Source: Ischnura elegans
Taxonomy: Eukaryota; Arthropoda; Insecta; Odonata; Coenagrionidae
Length of the DNA stretch: 64,000 nt
Direction of reading: 5' to 3'
Assembly (NCBI RefSeq): GCF_921293095.1
Contig: NC_060256.1
Coordinates: 87,823,851-87,887,850, forward strand
Positions 35,246 through 48,342 of this stretch are shown here, piece after piece. How positions within the stretch are numbered: the first letter of the stretch is position 1; each line of letters starts with the position of its first letter. The notes under the pieces are model-generated. The model made no database searches. It was not told the origin of the DNA and was given only the letters and a program-made list of their open reading frames with translations. The position numbers were made by a program, and so were the translations under genes.

Positions 35246-35814
35246 TGCGTTTGAAGGCAGGAAATCCGAAATACTCTTCCCAAGATGACCCGGCAGTAGA
35301 GACAATCGTTGATACCGAAGGAAAAAATTTACATCATGAGATAACTTAATTGAGTAATGTGTCTTAGCATTTTTTGGACTGTGATCCAGTAATGATTCTT
35401 TAAAATAGCTTCTCTTTTTCACTCAAAACATCACACATATGATATAATGTTATCATCATTACAGGACAACTATCTTGATATGGATCTCCACTTACTCCTT
35501 CAAGCGGCTCATCCGTTCACGTACACGCTGTTTATTTCCTTTATACCCTGGTTAACTAAGTAACATCACCAATTCAAGACCTATCATTCATTGCTCAATT
35601 TGTTTTCATACGATTCTTTAAAAAAAGTTAAGTAAGTGCGATTTCTTTAGCAAGCTTTAACTCCATAAGTAAACCATCACTTTTCAATTAGTTAGGGAAT
35701 TTTATAACCACTAATGGATTATTTAGTGTAGTATCTAACATATGTGTCAAATAGAATATTTTTCTAACACGGATACAAAAATGGAGGAACTGCAAAACGA
35801 AGAAATGTGAAATG

Positions 35815-36420
35815 AAGAAATTGTTCAATCCTGAAGTCTGTAGAGACAGAATGTGTAATTATTAATTTAACGTAATATCTTCACTTCTGTTATAGCGCCA
35901 TACTTCTTTTGGTTCAGTACTTAAAATTACTGAATAAATACCGCAATAAGAAATGATTTACGAAGGCCACCATAATTTTCTCAAGGCATTCGTCATAAAA
36001 TGGAAATTACGGAGCTTTACCCATCTACATCTAAAGCTATAATTACTATAGTATTTGTCTTACAGCTGACATATCTATATTTTCTATTGTATTAATAATT
36101 TTATGTAATAGTGTGAACCACAAATAGTAATTAGAAAAAGAGAAATTATGTCAACATCCCCATTTCAAAAGAAATTCTCCTTTATTTTATTTGAAGATAT
36201 ATTCATTCTCTCATATGATATCTTATCCTTTATTCTCCTTTATTTTATTTGAAGATAAATCAATACTTTGTTATGATATCTTTCATGGTAAAACTGCATA
36301 TTAAAAGGTACATGACTGTACCTACTCCTGCTATGAAATTTCCCCCGAGGTTAGTATAAACTGGATTTCTGTCCAGCCCTAATAAAGCGAATCTTCTACA
36401 TTTTTAAAATAAAGGCGAAA
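35815..36420 (+). repeat. Segmental duplication, copy 1 (pair with 44150-44700)
   Basis: Colinear blocks in both copies: TCCTGAA, TAATATCTTCACTTCTGTTA, CAGTACTTAAAATTA, TTTACGAAGGCCAC, GGATTTCTGTCCA and CTAATAAAGCGAAT. Divergence is substantial, with indels. Confidence 0.6.
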
Positions 36421-36660
36421 TCGTTCTTTCTATCCTCAAAGGCTTCAAATATATCTTGTGTTGACATTCGGAGGACGAAAAGCAACATCCCCTCCACAGT
36501 CTTCCCTAGCCCAAAATCAAATGGGACCGAGGAATATTTTTTTCTCTCTTCCCCGCGACATATATCGATCAGAACGAGTCAAATGACGCCGAGTCGTCAT
36601 ATAAAAATCGAAATAGAAAATCGGAAACATTCGAAGCAAAAATCGTCGTCTATCTGCTCT
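36420..36660 (+). repeat. Local duplication, copy 1 (pair with 37570-37800)
   Basis: Shared order: CTTCAAATATATC, GTGTTGA, AGGAC, a C-rich tract, TCAAAT/CGAATTGGG, CCGCGACATATATCGATCA versus CCGCGACCCAAATCGATCA, then AAC(A)AGTC and GACG. Confidence 0.6.
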
Positions 36661-36817
36661 AGCCTGATAATCTCAATCACCATGTTCCTCCATATCTACA
36701 AATTTCTTTCATTTACTTCTTTTATTAATTTTTACTTTAGCCGTTAAATAAATTCCTCGCTTAGACTTCCTTTTTGCCGTTCACTTTTAATGACTGTCTC
36801 TACATATAGTGACGTAA

Positions 36818-37128
36818 TGTGTGCGAACCCAGCGAGGGGCAGGGTGGGGCAGCTGCCCTCCCCCCAAGCAGTAAAAATCGCAAAAGTCCTTAATCAAAAT
36901 TAGTACTGAATTGAAACGAAAGCATTCATCAAATTTTCTTTAAACCCAAGAAAAATTGATATGAATTAGTATAAGATATGTAACTAAAGTAAAACTATGT
37001 CTTCAAGGAAATAATCTCATAAAATAATGTCACAACTTGGTTTGCCCCTCCCCTAGACCATGTTTTGCCTACTCCCTAGATCATGGCTTGCACCCCCCCC
37101 CCCCTAGTTATGATCCTTGGTACACCCT
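36818..37128. mobile_element. hAT-like MITE, degenerate
   Basis: C-rich inner ends and a right terminus CCTTGGTACACCCTTG correspond to the element at 53028-53504 (GGCAGCTGCC block near the left end; CTAGTTATGATCCTTGGTAC near the right end). No TSD could be confirmed. Confidence 0.55.
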
Positions 37129-37569
37129 TGTACCGTAATACCTCATTATGTGGCTTACTAAGGGGCTGTCGTCTTATTAAGGTTTCCATGAAATTTTTAA
37201 TTTTTCCTTATTTACAAAGGGATGTCATTTCACGAAAACTCTAGCATTTATTTTGCTCCCAGAAATCTTATTTAGACAGTCTTCTATTAAAAAAAACATA
37301 AAAAAGCACTTCTCTACATGTCAGAATAACATTAATTTCTGACGATTTTTATATCGTGAACCTTAAACCTATTAAAATAAATAGGAAGGATCATGGTCGA
37401 CATTTACAAGAAATAAGATATTTCAGAGGAAATACACATTTTATTCATTTATACTCATATTAACCTTAATATCGCAAAATTATCTATAACAATATTGGAT
37501 CATTTCTCTAAAAAGATTGCATGAACTAGATTTCCGTTCAAACAGGCGTATAAAAAAAAAGGAAGAGGC

Positions 37570-37800
37570 GCTGTCTCCCTTTTCAGCAACTTCAAATATA
37601 TCCCGTGTTGATTCTTGAAGGACCGACCTTCTCCCCCACCTCCTCCTGTCTCAGATTCGAATTGGGCCGCCGAATAATGTTTTCCTCCTTTCCTCCGCGA
37701 CCCAAATCGATCAAAACAAGTCGAACGACGCGCGGTCGCCATATTCGCATCGAGTTTATATCGGGCGGTTTCCGAGCATCGGCAAACAATCACTACTTCG
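37570..37800 (+). repeat. Local duplication, copy 2 (pair with 36420-36660)
   Basis: See 36420-36660. This copy is GC-richer and contains overlapping open frames on both strands (to about 37922). None has a recognised domain. Confidence 0.6.
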
Positions 37801-37929
37801 AGGATTTCACTCGGCTACCTGGTCCCCCAGTTTATTTCCACCACCCGCCTACATTTCCCTCTCCCCCTCCCCTTGCCTCTCGGCTGCCTTTCCTTTCTAT
37901 AATTCAATATCTCGTTACTTAAGCCCTAT

Positions 37930-40680
37930 TTGCCAGACGCCCGAAGAGTCCCCAAGATTACTCAAGGACTCCCAGAATGAGTTGGAGCAGTTTATTGGCA
38001 TTTTGTAAATATACTTCTTTGTTTGCATTCTTTCTCGTTTAAGTTTGACTTTGGGAGGGCTTGCGGAGTGGGGTTCGCGTTGTGTTTGACATACAACGCT
38101 CTTGTTTGTATCGCCAAAGCGTGACCGTGTTATTTTTTTCCGTCAGCAAACTCCTTTTCAGTGTACGAAGGGAATAACTAATATGCTAGGGCAAACATTT
38201 TCCAAAGGATAAGTACTCAATCCAGTTAAATATCTTCGTTTACTTTCCGGCTAAAGGTGTCTTAAATGCAATTTGACTTCTTTTTTTTAACTTCTCCTCA
38301 AATGTATCTACTCCGACCACTCTTTTTCCAAGTGTGTAACGATTTTGTGAGAGCAAACATCATATAAAACAAATGAAACAGCAAATAGATCCCCTTTGTG
38401 TGACTGTTAACCGATTCCGAGAGGGGCTCAACGTGATAAATTAAACTCCTCTAAACAAGTGAAACTTAAACGGCGGAAATGTGGAAAATATTTAATTTCA
38501 TTAAAACCTAAAGTTGGGGAGGTGTTATTTTTTGGGAGACTAAATTGTTCTAAGTTCAATGAATACAGATGCGTTAGAAATCGAAATACATTTTTCAAAC
38601 TCTGACCAGCGATTTAATGACCAGAGAGGTTCCTTAGAAACATTGAGGATTATGACCACTTTGTACTCAAGCGATACAATGGCAAGTTTAGCATCGACAT
38701 TTTAAGAATATCTTTGAATAAGGATAATATTAGGTTAAGTAAACTAAGAATGACTAATAACATCCACAAAACACGAATTGTATCAAATATTCACTCAAAC
38801 CGTTAGATATAACTAAAAAAACATCGATTCGACCTCATATGAACAAATATTTTATAGTAATGACGGCTTGAATATGGAATTTCTTTCCACCTCTCATCAG
38901 AATGATAAAGGCAACGAAATTATTAAAAAATAAGTTATAATTATATTCCATTAAGAGATCAGGTAGTTACCTCGTAAATAAACTCGCTGTACTTTCTGCA
39001 AAGGAATGACTGTAATCTTGCATTTGCACTCTTAATGCACTTATGACCAAATTCTTGTTATCTTACCTCGAAAAATTTTTATATGTACCTACTTGAAATC
39101 ATATGCTTACTATTTTTTAGATATTAGATGAAATTTTATTGTTTTTCTTCCCAGCTTTTCTCAAAGTTTTTATGTTCACAAATGAATATCGTATTGTTCC
39201 TTTATCCATCTTATTATCGCATAACTCACTCCTTTAGTAAACTTAATTTTAGTTGTTTACTTATCACGCAGTGTAAATTTAACTTTTATGTTGATAATGC
39301 CTCAAAGGCTAAAATGGTCCACGGTAATAAAATGAACGGAATTGAATCAATTGTTCCATATATCTATCGCTAGCTACCATTCACTTCTACACTTCATACA
39401 CTTTAAATAATGACAACCAAATAACTGTTCGAAAAGTGGCAAGTCGATATTTATTATCAAGACAGGTAGATTAAGACAAATTAAAAGTCAACTTCCGAAG
39501 ACTGAAACAGACAAATATATACAGGTTTTTTTAGGAACATGATGATACATTAGAATACAAATATTTCCTTACACTTACATTTAATCAAATATGGGAGCAA
39601 TGGCAATGTATAAAAGATGATTAATCGTATAAGGACGTTCTGACTTTAAAAGTTGAGGGGCCACACATCTACTCAATGTTTATTCTTAATTTCTTTATCC
39701 AATGTTTTGGAAGTTTCCAAGGAAAAAGAGCTTTAGCTTTCCCAAAATTTCAATCAAAAATATAAAATGAGGACCTTAAAAGAGGTGTTTACAAATGTCT
39801 CCATCGAAACTAGTGATAAAAATACATCGCTGATGAGAAGTCCATCATTCATGATAAATCATCGCTGAAAGTTTATCACCGAACTTTTAACTATTTAAAC
39901 CTTTTACTCTCTATTCATTTTAATATTCACGAGCACACATATTTACATTACCTCATTAGACCACCAAATACATAATTTCAAACGTCATTGTGCCACAAAT
40001 ATCATTGAAATAACAACGAATTGTTACTAACTCAATGTGAAAACTGAATTGGATCACAATGCTTTTCATTGTTTACGCTACGTGATAATGATCCTCGTCA
40101 ACATGTTTACAAATTTACAAAAAAATTAAAAAAGCCATTTAAATAGATAAAAAAGATCTTGAATGGGATCCATACAAAATATCACAGCTTTCAAATTGCG
40201 TATCTTCAAAGTTTTATTCATGCTTTGTAAGCTTGAGTCTGTAGGCTGGAATACATTTTGTTCTGTTATGAAATTTTCGTCAGCTTTAAAGAATGAGAAA
40301 AATCTCTTCATTGTCATCTAAAGACATGGCATTGTTAAGAGAACTACATTCCAAACTTTTAATTCTTTTTTATAATTGAAATATATATAATTGAAATATA
40401 GAAATGTCAATTTCATGACTTCGACAAAATATGCACGCATCACTCCTTTCTATATTGCATAACGCTTTAAGAAATGGTGACAATTTACCTAAGTTCCGAC
40501 GCTATTTATCTAAAAAATATAATAAAAAATACAACGAACTGTTGCTACAGTACTCGGAATTATTCCAAACTGTTTTCACTTCGAACGGTCGATTCCGACT
40601 GGTTTACAACGCGATCGTAACTTGTTGCTATTGAAAATCTTTATTCCGATGACGATATGAGTCCTCTTAGAGAATCGTCG
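37930..40680. other. Long AT-rich spacer
   Basis: Apart from the third repeat unit at 39080-39350, nothing is supported. An open frame at 40431-40634 (67 codons, Lys/Tyr/Leu-rich) has no recognisable domain. Confidence 0.35.
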
Positions 40681-41191
40681 GAGTGATAATTTTCAAGATC
40701 GGAAGACGATAGGCATTGAATGCGATTCGTCGCCCGCCATTAGTATGATTAGTATTCATAATATACAAATTATTTGGTTTAGAAATAGCGGTTTAGACGA
40801 ATGGCGATGGTCAATTTTAACTGCAATTGAAAAAGGCCAGATTGGCGCCCATGCGATGCCACTCCACGTGACGTCAGTTGGACCTAGTTTCTATACGAGT
40901 AGATGGGATTTTTACATCGTCTGAGATAACCAATGCATGCATGAGGCACAGAGCTCAGGGAAACATGTCTTAATAATAACCTATTAAAAGTGCTTAAGGT
41001 CGGAAAGTTTCTTTCGTTTCATAAGGTATTAATAATCCTTCTTTAACCGTCGCGTTTGAAAATTTTCACTTTTTATTTAATCGCGAAAAATAGCTATCGT
41101 CATTTAAAAATCTAAAAGCCCTAAATGCGTACTCCAGGAGTAATAATCTTTCGATTTAGGCAATAAAAAAATAATAGGAAACTACCCTATT
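40681..41191 (+). mobile_element. AATAGGG-TIR family, copy 6 (internally deleted)
   Basis: The right TIR is intact (AACTACCCTATT at 41191). The left TIR is decayed. The core between TTCTTTAA and CCGTCGCGTTT is deleted, removing the CTAGC hairpin and one CRE-like site. Confidence 0.85.
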
Positions 41192-41978
41192 ATAACTTTC
41201 GCTATGACAACCCATTGCAATATTTCCGAGAGCCTGATGCACAGTGAAACATGTAGACCGTTGATTTAAAAATGTGAACCCCTACATAACTAACTCCCTT
41301 CACCACAACAATCACACAAACGTTAAATTCTGAGGCAGCTTTCACTACCAGGGTGTAAGTGATATAAATACGTGGAATTCAACCATTTATTTGGCACAGA
41401 GAAGCTGATATAATTAATACTTTTATCATTACCTCAATACCCATTCCTGTCAGATTAGTCAGATTTAAATTACACCACCGCTAATAACTCAATAAGCAGT
41501 TCAACGACGAGGCTATTTAATGTTATTTTTTCTAAGTTTCGCAGAATTAAAATACCTCTTGACTTAAAGTCCTTAACATAAGAATTTTCCCATGAGCTAT
41601 GATTAAAAATACCCCACAACTCAATGCAAGGAATGATATAATTTACTATTGACCAACATTATCATTTATTTTCTCAAGAAAAATCGAACAAGGCCCCAAA
41701 ATATTGACTTTTACTATGACAATTTCTTCAACAAAAAGTATATCTTATTTTTTGTCGAATGATGAGTGTATTACAGCGTCGATTATCATAACTGTAATGA
41801 TGAGACAAGTATTGCCATAAGTACTGTATAAAACTGCAGATTTTTTGCGACATTTCCCTATAAATACAGCACCCATAGAAAATGAAACAAATCGGCCAAT
41901 TGATCAATGTAAAAGCCTTGAAGAGAACGAGTAAGGAGATCTTAATAATCTTTTGGCGCAAGCTTTCTCCGCCCGTGG
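41192..41978. other. Unassigned spacer
   Basis: No supported feature. Confidence 0.4.
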
Positions 41979-42641
41979 AATAGGTTGGTTTCCTATTTTT
42001 TTTTTTATTGCCAACATCGAAAGATTATTACTCCTGGAGTACGTATTTCACGCTTTTAGATTTTTAAATGACGATATCTATTTTTCGCCATTAAATGAAA
42101 AGTGAAAATTTTCAAGCGCGCGAAAACGCGACGGCTAAGTATGAATGCTGGGAAAACTCCCGTGTGACGTCATTCTGGTTCCCGCTGCCGCAAGTGAAAT
42201 GACCTTGGGGCGAGGCTCTGAGCACTGATACGACGCAGGATGCTGGAAGGTAGCAGAGTACCATACTAGCTGGTAGCGCTAGGCTTAAATAAGGATTATT
42301 AATACCTTATCAAACGAGGAAAACTTTGCGACCTTAGCCAGTTTTAATAGGTGATTATTAAGAGATGTTTCCCTGAGCTCTGTGCCTCATGCATGCATTG
42401 GTAACCTCAGACGATGTATAACTCCTATCTACTCGTGTAGAAACTAGGTCCCTGTGACGTCACGTGGAGCGGGATCGCATGTGCGCCAATCTGGCCTTTT
42501 TCAAATGAGGATAAATAATTTGTAACATATAACATATAAATGTAATAACCAAATAATATGTATGTAATGAATACACTAATGGTGGGTAACGAATCGCAAT
42601 CTATGCCTTTCGTTTTCTTTGATGAAGGAAACTACCCTATT
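41979..42641 (-). mobile_element. AATAGGG-TIR family, copy 7 (full length)
   Basis: At 663 bp, both termini present (AATAGGTTGGTTTCC and AACTACCCTATT). GTGACGTCACG lies near 42455. Reverse orientation. Confidence 0.95.
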
Positions 42642-44040
42642 ACGAAAAGTCTTCATTCACTCACTCATTTCTTGAATACTCATAAATCGTAAACTCAATA
42701 CGCAGGTGCGCACGAAGCTTTTCGTATTGAGTGGACGAGAACGCAAAACCCAAGAATTTTTCTTTGAATGGATCAATGAGGTCGCGGTATCCTTGGAACT
42801 TAGTGACCTAAAAAAAACTTTCGTGCATTTTTCTTGTGTTTCACGAACAAACGCGTAGTATTTGCCGTGCCAATAAATCCTTATCCCGCTCTCCATCGCC
42901 GTCAACCATCCATTCCGCGCCTGTAACCGTGGTTATATCCGCCACGTTCCGTTTTGCGTGTTCGATTCGATCTTCGTTTGTTTACATGATGTGACGTGGA
43001 CGTGACTCAATGCCACCACGAGGGGATGCGTCCCTCAATTGGACATTCCAGTTCCAATTCCACCAACATGTCGTGGAAAGGATAATAGCGCGCTCCCGAA
43101 TTCGGTGTGCCTAATCCCCACGCCTTATTTAGGCATATTACCTTTTTTGAATCCGAGAGTAGAGTTAGATTTTACTATGTTCAAATCACAAATTTTAGTT
43201 TATTTATTTAAGGGGCCGTTCACGATCGTCGTTACAATAATCATGTGATGTTACCTCAAAACTTTCGCTGCTGTGTTTCCAAGCCAAGCGCTCTAGACCA
43301 ATTGTATATCTACAAGTAAAAAACATTAGACAATTGTTTCCACGGAATGTTAGCTGACATTGACGAGAGTTACAGGATTAAATAAACTTCGTAATTTTTC
43401 AACGATATGTTTCTCTCTCTATGTGGAAAATGATCGTGCCTCATTAAGACCTCTATCTTTTGAACGAACGGAAATCGTGCAAAGCATTAAATGCACGGAA
43501 GGGTTCAAGGAATGTAAGCATAGGTACCTACTTCGCCCACAATGGGACGAACACTCATCCACAAACAAAGAACCGGCCTCAAGCCGCTAGGGGGCGATAC
43601 AGGGTTTTGAATCCCTCGGAGCAGTATTAAAACGATCTCCCACTACGAATATAAAACCCTCTTTGTTCTCGAGGGTTAATATATCGATTAATAGTTGGAG
43701 AGCTCAGGGTCCAGACGCGATAACGCCCGCGGACATTGACGGGGGTTGAAAATGGCAGAAAGGGTGCGGATGTTCATATGGCATGTAGGGATGGAGGGTT
43801 TCAGGAGATATCTGGAATGATCAGATTGTTATTTAAGTATTCTACCGATTAAGGTAGGCTGGAAAGGATTATTTAATAAGTATTCTGGCAGTATCCTCTC
43901 CCTTCATTGACTTCTTTCTTAAATTCACAATAACGCCTACTCCACTTCGTGCTATCTAAAAAAATCCTGTTCTCTTCCTTCCTCCCCCTCGCTTACCTAA
44001 CATTCTACCTTCCAACGCTGTTTTCAACTTTCCCTTCCCG
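42642..44040. other. Unassigned spacer
   Basis: Short open frames (42657-42905 minus; 43039-43248, 43360-43590 plus) lack domains. No repeat boundary was found. Confidence 0.35.
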
Positions 44041-44042
44041 CT

Positions 44043-44110
44043 TAAGGCCGTCTTACATGGGGCATGTCATTGCGCAGGTTAGCACTGCATTTAGCTTCCA
44101 CGGATACAAA
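44043..44110 (+). mobile_element. Fragment of the TTA-TSD MITE
   Basis: TTAAGGCCGTCTTACATGGG, then CATTGCGCAGGTTAG and CTGCATTTA, matches the left ~65 bp of the element at 31695-31926. The right end is absent. Confidence 0.6.
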
Positions 44111-44149
44111 GATGAAATGTTTGATGACGAAATGTGAACTTAGATCTAA

Positions 44150-44700
44150 ATGATTATCTTTTGCCTTTTTACTTATTACCTACTGTTTAATCCTGAATTC
44201 TGCAGAGGCAAGATTAGGAATGAATGAACGTAATACCTTCACTTCTGTTACGGACCCACCCTTCTTACTGTTCAGCACTTAAAATTATTGGATAACTACC
44301 GGAATTTACGAAGGCCACAATAATATCTTAAATCGTCTTTAAGTGACAGTCATTGAGCAGTATCCATCTTTATCAATAGCTTTAATTACGAAAGTATTTA
44401 TTTTCTGATGGAAAACCCATTTCTTATGCAATGTTTCTAATTTTATTTAATAGAAATAACCATAAATTGTAATTAAAAAATAAGTAATTTCAAAATCCAA
44501 TTCTCAAAAAAAGTATTCCTATTTTTTTAGTTGAAGTTTCATAATGCACTCGTACTTGGAATGTTTCAGAGTAAAGCTGATTATATAAAGGTAACTGAAC
44601 ATATGACGGCTATGAAATGTACACAACGTTTGGTCTAAATTGGATTTCTGTCCATCCTTAATAGAGCGAATTTTTTTAATAAAAAAAACTGTCAACAGTG
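44150..44700 (+). repeat. Segmental duplication, copy 2 (pair with 35815-36420)
   Basis: Same ordered blocks as 35815-36420, for example AATACCTTCACTTCTGTTA, TTTACGAAGGCCAC and GGATTTCTGTCCA. Same orientation, about 8.3 kb away. Confidence 0.6.
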
Positions 44701-45522
44701 CCACAAATAATGAATCACACTGATGTTAGTACTTTGTAATACTCCTAGCGATAAACGCTGAAAATAACATTTTCATTTTCACATATAAGTTGCGAGGGTG
44801 GTAAGAATTGTGTCCCTCCCTTACGTAGTATTCCCCAAGCACTCTTCTTCCTTTGATGGCCAAATCAACCCTCCCGACGGCCGTCCGACCCCAATCACCA
44901 CAACGGTCCACAAAAAAAGCCCCATCAACCCCCGCCGAATGCCCTCATGAATACTTAAAGGGCTTATCACCAAGAATATTTCCATGTCGTCCCCCCGAAG
45001 AAATGAGGGACTCGGCATAAAAGTGCGGATACGCCGAGTGAATCAATACGGTCGCGTCCGGGTCGAAATGCTTTTTATTGCCGTTTGATCTGACAGGAAG
45101 TCACAACTTAGTTAGCCCATCAATTTGATGTCGCTGGTCACTCGGTCGTACTTCCTGCTACGATAAAATTTATCAGAAATCATGAAATATCGAGATGAAA
45201 GAGTTCTGCTCTAATATGATCGAAGAATTTTACACACTCAATATAAAAACCTAGCAGCGGTGATAAATTCTGGATCCAAAGTAAGAAGAAGCAAGAATAA
45301 GGGAAGGAGTGAGGCAAGGGTGCGCATTTTCCCTTGTGATTTTTAATGTTTACACCGAGAAAGCTCTGAATGAAATCATTGGTATACACGGATTATTTTT
45401 TCAAGTTTACCGGTACTAGCCACGGTATAACTATAACAGTGTCACCCACAATGCACAAATTGTGCGTATTCCAGTGAAAAAAAACTTGTTCGGTTAATTC
45501 CACAAATTTCCGCAGGGAGGAA
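44701..45522. other. Unassigned spacer
   Basis: No supported gene. A mildly GC-rich stretch at 44800-45070 has short open frames only. Confidence 0.35.
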
Positions 45523-45530
45523 TGGCGCCT

Positions 45531-45592
45531 CGGTAGCTTAACTGGCTAAAGCACTCGACCGAAATTCGGGTTCGAATCCCGGGCAATGGCGA
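45531..45592 (+). other. tRNA-like sequence (SINE head or tRNA pseudogene)
   Basis: Contains a box A-like TAGCTTAACTGG and a box B GGTTCGAATCC. An anticodon-arm-like CTCGA-CCGAAAT-TCGGG would read GAA (Phe). The variable loop is missing and the acceptor stem does not pair, so it is not a functional tRNA. Confidence 0.5.
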
Positions 45593-46075
45593 ATGATTTT
45601 TCTATTAGGAATGTTCGCACAATATCAACGGAGTAAACATTACTTAATATATTGCGATTTGAAAGCGGCATAGCAGTCATAGCCTAGACAGAGAATGGTT
45701 TTCAGAAGATTTAGATGAATATGGCCATATATTAACTGAAAATCAACAAAATATATTGCATTAAGATATTAGTTTGCAGCCAAAAGAGAGGAGACAGGGA
45801 CAAACATTAAACTAGGGAAACCTATGCCTGAGGAGTTGAAAATGTTGTCTGTATGGATGATGAAGACTCTTCGAAGACAAGTGGCTCATAGACATTCATT
45901 AATTACTTTTAAACGCGTATGTTAAGAAGGTGTAATAAAAATTCCGTTGGAGAGACACCGAATACATAACGACCTTTTCAATTTTTACAGAAATTGCAGG
46001 GGTCGGCCACGAACCATCAAGATATATTATGCTACTTATGTCCGATGTCTTGATCGTGTTAACTATCGTAAGAGT

Positions 46076-46111
46076 GGGCATATGGGGTCCTGCGTAAGAC
46101 CCCATATGCCC
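46076..46111. repeat. Perfect 14-bp hairpin
   Basis: GGGCATATGGGGTC (46076-46089), an 8-nt spacer, then the exact reverse complement GACCCCATATGCCC (46098-46111). It is not followed by a T-run and is not within a recognised TIR element. Confidence 0.85.
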
Positions 46112-46619
46112 CCTGCATATTAAAGATGTGGACGGAATGCGATATAGCACATATCTTTCCCTCTTTCATCCATAAACGATCCCATGTTTGACGAATCCTA
46201 GCTTCTCCAGGGCTCTGCCAAAAATATTCTTTACATGTGTTTGTTCTCTACCTTAGCAGTTTATCGTTACTCCCACGTATTTAACTTAATCTGACGTTAT
46301 TATATTAACTACATTCACAATAAGAACATGGGGCCACTTTTACGACTAAATCTGGAAGAGAGGTCATTGCACCCACGACGAATTGAAGGGGGCCGATTGC
46401 GCTTCCTTGAGGAACTTCCTTTTTTCGGAATTACAGTTTTTACCTCTACATTCATGATTGAAAAATTCATAAAAGAGATGATCGAAAATGATTTCATAGT
46501 CTTTATTAAATAATGCGACTCTAAATGAGTTTTTACGACATTGCATATAATTCATAATACATTAAGAACGAAGGATCACCGAGACATTTTAATCACAGGA
46601 TATCGCAAGTTAATAAATA

Positions 46620-46800
46620 ATTCATCTATAACTAATTTTCCCAGTCAGGCCCTTCGAGATCTCTTCAAAGTCAGCGCACGGCCTATAGGGTTAGAGGTTA
46701 CGTATGGCACATGTGTGATAAGACCATCAAAGCCTAGGGGGATAGAAGAGTAACATTGGGATCTGGTGCCAATTAGCTACGACGTATGGGCACCATAGGT
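46620..46800 (+). repeat. Local duplication, copy 1 (pair with 47325-47510)
   Basis: Shared blocks: GAGATCTCTTCAAAGTCAGC / GAGATCTCTTTAATGCCAGC, CACGGCCTATAGGGTTAGAGG / CACGGCGTACAGGGTCAGAGG, TGGCACATGTG and GTAACATTGGGAT / GTAACATCGGGAT. Flanks on both sides are AT-rich spacer. Confidence 0.7.
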
Positions 46801-47324
46801 AACTAACGATAGAGTACGCAATATTGAAAACTAAATTGATATATTTGCCTAGCGTTATATTCATACAACTACCGAGATTAAACTTCCATTGTATCTTTCA
46901 TTCCCTAATAACTCAAGGCAATAGGATGACGGGTGCAACATCTGGATTGTATGGTTGATACTTCATGCTGCTGAGCAGAGGCGAAAGGGTCGTGAATTAA
47001 ATACCTTTTATGTGGAATGGAAAGGTTTCATCATTCCTATGAAACCATTGCATACCATACAAAATATCAAAACTTCCGACACTTAATTATTTCAACGGGA
47101 ATAAATGAGTTGAGTAACTGATTGAATTTAGTCACAATATCTGAAGACATTAAATCAATATGCTAATTCAAGCTGGAAGGAAAATATTGTTGTTGTCCAA
47201 AGTTGTAAGTGAGTAGGGAGAAAATTTTTTTCCGTCCAAATTGAACTGGCTATTTGATTCCTCGTCTTCGGGCATATAGAATACTGATGAAATTCTTATC
47301 TACGGTTAACGTAAGTTGCTAAAT

Positions 47325-47510
47325 AATTTATCCATTACTACTTGTCCCTGCCGGTAGCGTGGAGATCTCTTTAATGCCAGCACACGGCGTACAGGGTCAG
47401 AGGTCGGGCATGGCACATGTGAGATACGCTCATTGGGGCTGAGAGGGGGGGGGGGATAGGCTCGTAACATCGGGATAGGCCGTGAGAGGGGGCTGATAAG
47501 GCACCGACGA
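47325..47510 (+). repeat. Local duplication, copy 2; leads into a GC-rich island
   Basis: Pair of 46620-46800 with an added G-run. The following 47510-47780 is GC-rich (many CpG, CCCGGG-type words) with no supported ORF. Confidence 0.7.
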
Positions 47511-47780
47511 CAGCCAGGGCATATCGCTCGTACTCTACCCGAAGTCACGTGATCTGGCAAAAGCCGATCATGCTCCCGTCCGCCGGGGCCTTATCTGCGT
47601 TTCCCTTCGGGACCCCCGTTAGGGGACCACGCGCGTCCCGGGTTCGCTGCGGAGCTAGGGAAGGGGGATTAGTGCGCTAATGACCGCTCGATTTGCATCG
47701 ACCGCAGTCCCCGCGAGGCCGGCTAGTGGCAGGGGGTGTACGGTGGTGGGATTAATTCATACGCGTGCAGTCAGTTGCAA

Positions 47781-48342
47781 CCCCCGTGGGGATACGCGCA
47801 AATCCCTATTGGAATGAAAAGCATGCGTGCGTATTCCCCGAGACTCGGCACATATGTGACTTCTGCACGATATTTCAGATCCACATTGTCCCACGGGCGG
47901 TAGAGTCGATTCTCGGTCTCCAGAAGGCTCAACAGAAGGGCTGTTCCACTGAGATTGCATTACTGACAAAACAAAAATGGTATCTCGCTCATACTTTTGA
48001 TTTCCCATAATCTTGACGTCCATTTAATTTATATAGAATTGAAAAGAATATTTTTATTATGCTCTAGGTAAAACCTATGAGCAAAAAATAGAAAATACAG
48101 AAAATGTTCTACTCTTAATAAAAGGCATTTTGACAAAAATAAGGCATTATGGAGATTATTGCTAGGCTAACAAGTAGTAGATATTTATACAAAAAATGTA
48201 AAATATTCAATACTAATAACACAAAAATATAAGTTTTAATATGACAGTAATGAACCCACACATACATATACACATTTATGTAGAGAGTTTTGATAACATC
48301 ACAACTTTAAGATGATAACTGTAATGAGTTGAGGAGACTGAA
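47781..48342. other. Unassigned spacer and possible LINE 3' UTR
   Basis: The part next to 48343 is probably the 3' untranslated region of the minus-strand LINE relic. Nothing else is supported. Confidence 0.3.

Noticed and set aside
40431..40634. 67-codon frame as an exon
   Set aside because: Lys/Tyr/Leu-rich AT-driven frame with no splice signals at its edges and no recognisable family.
45531..45592. Functional tRNA gene
   Set aside because: The anticodon and T stems can be drawn, but they share bases, the variable loop is absent and the acceptor stem does not pair.
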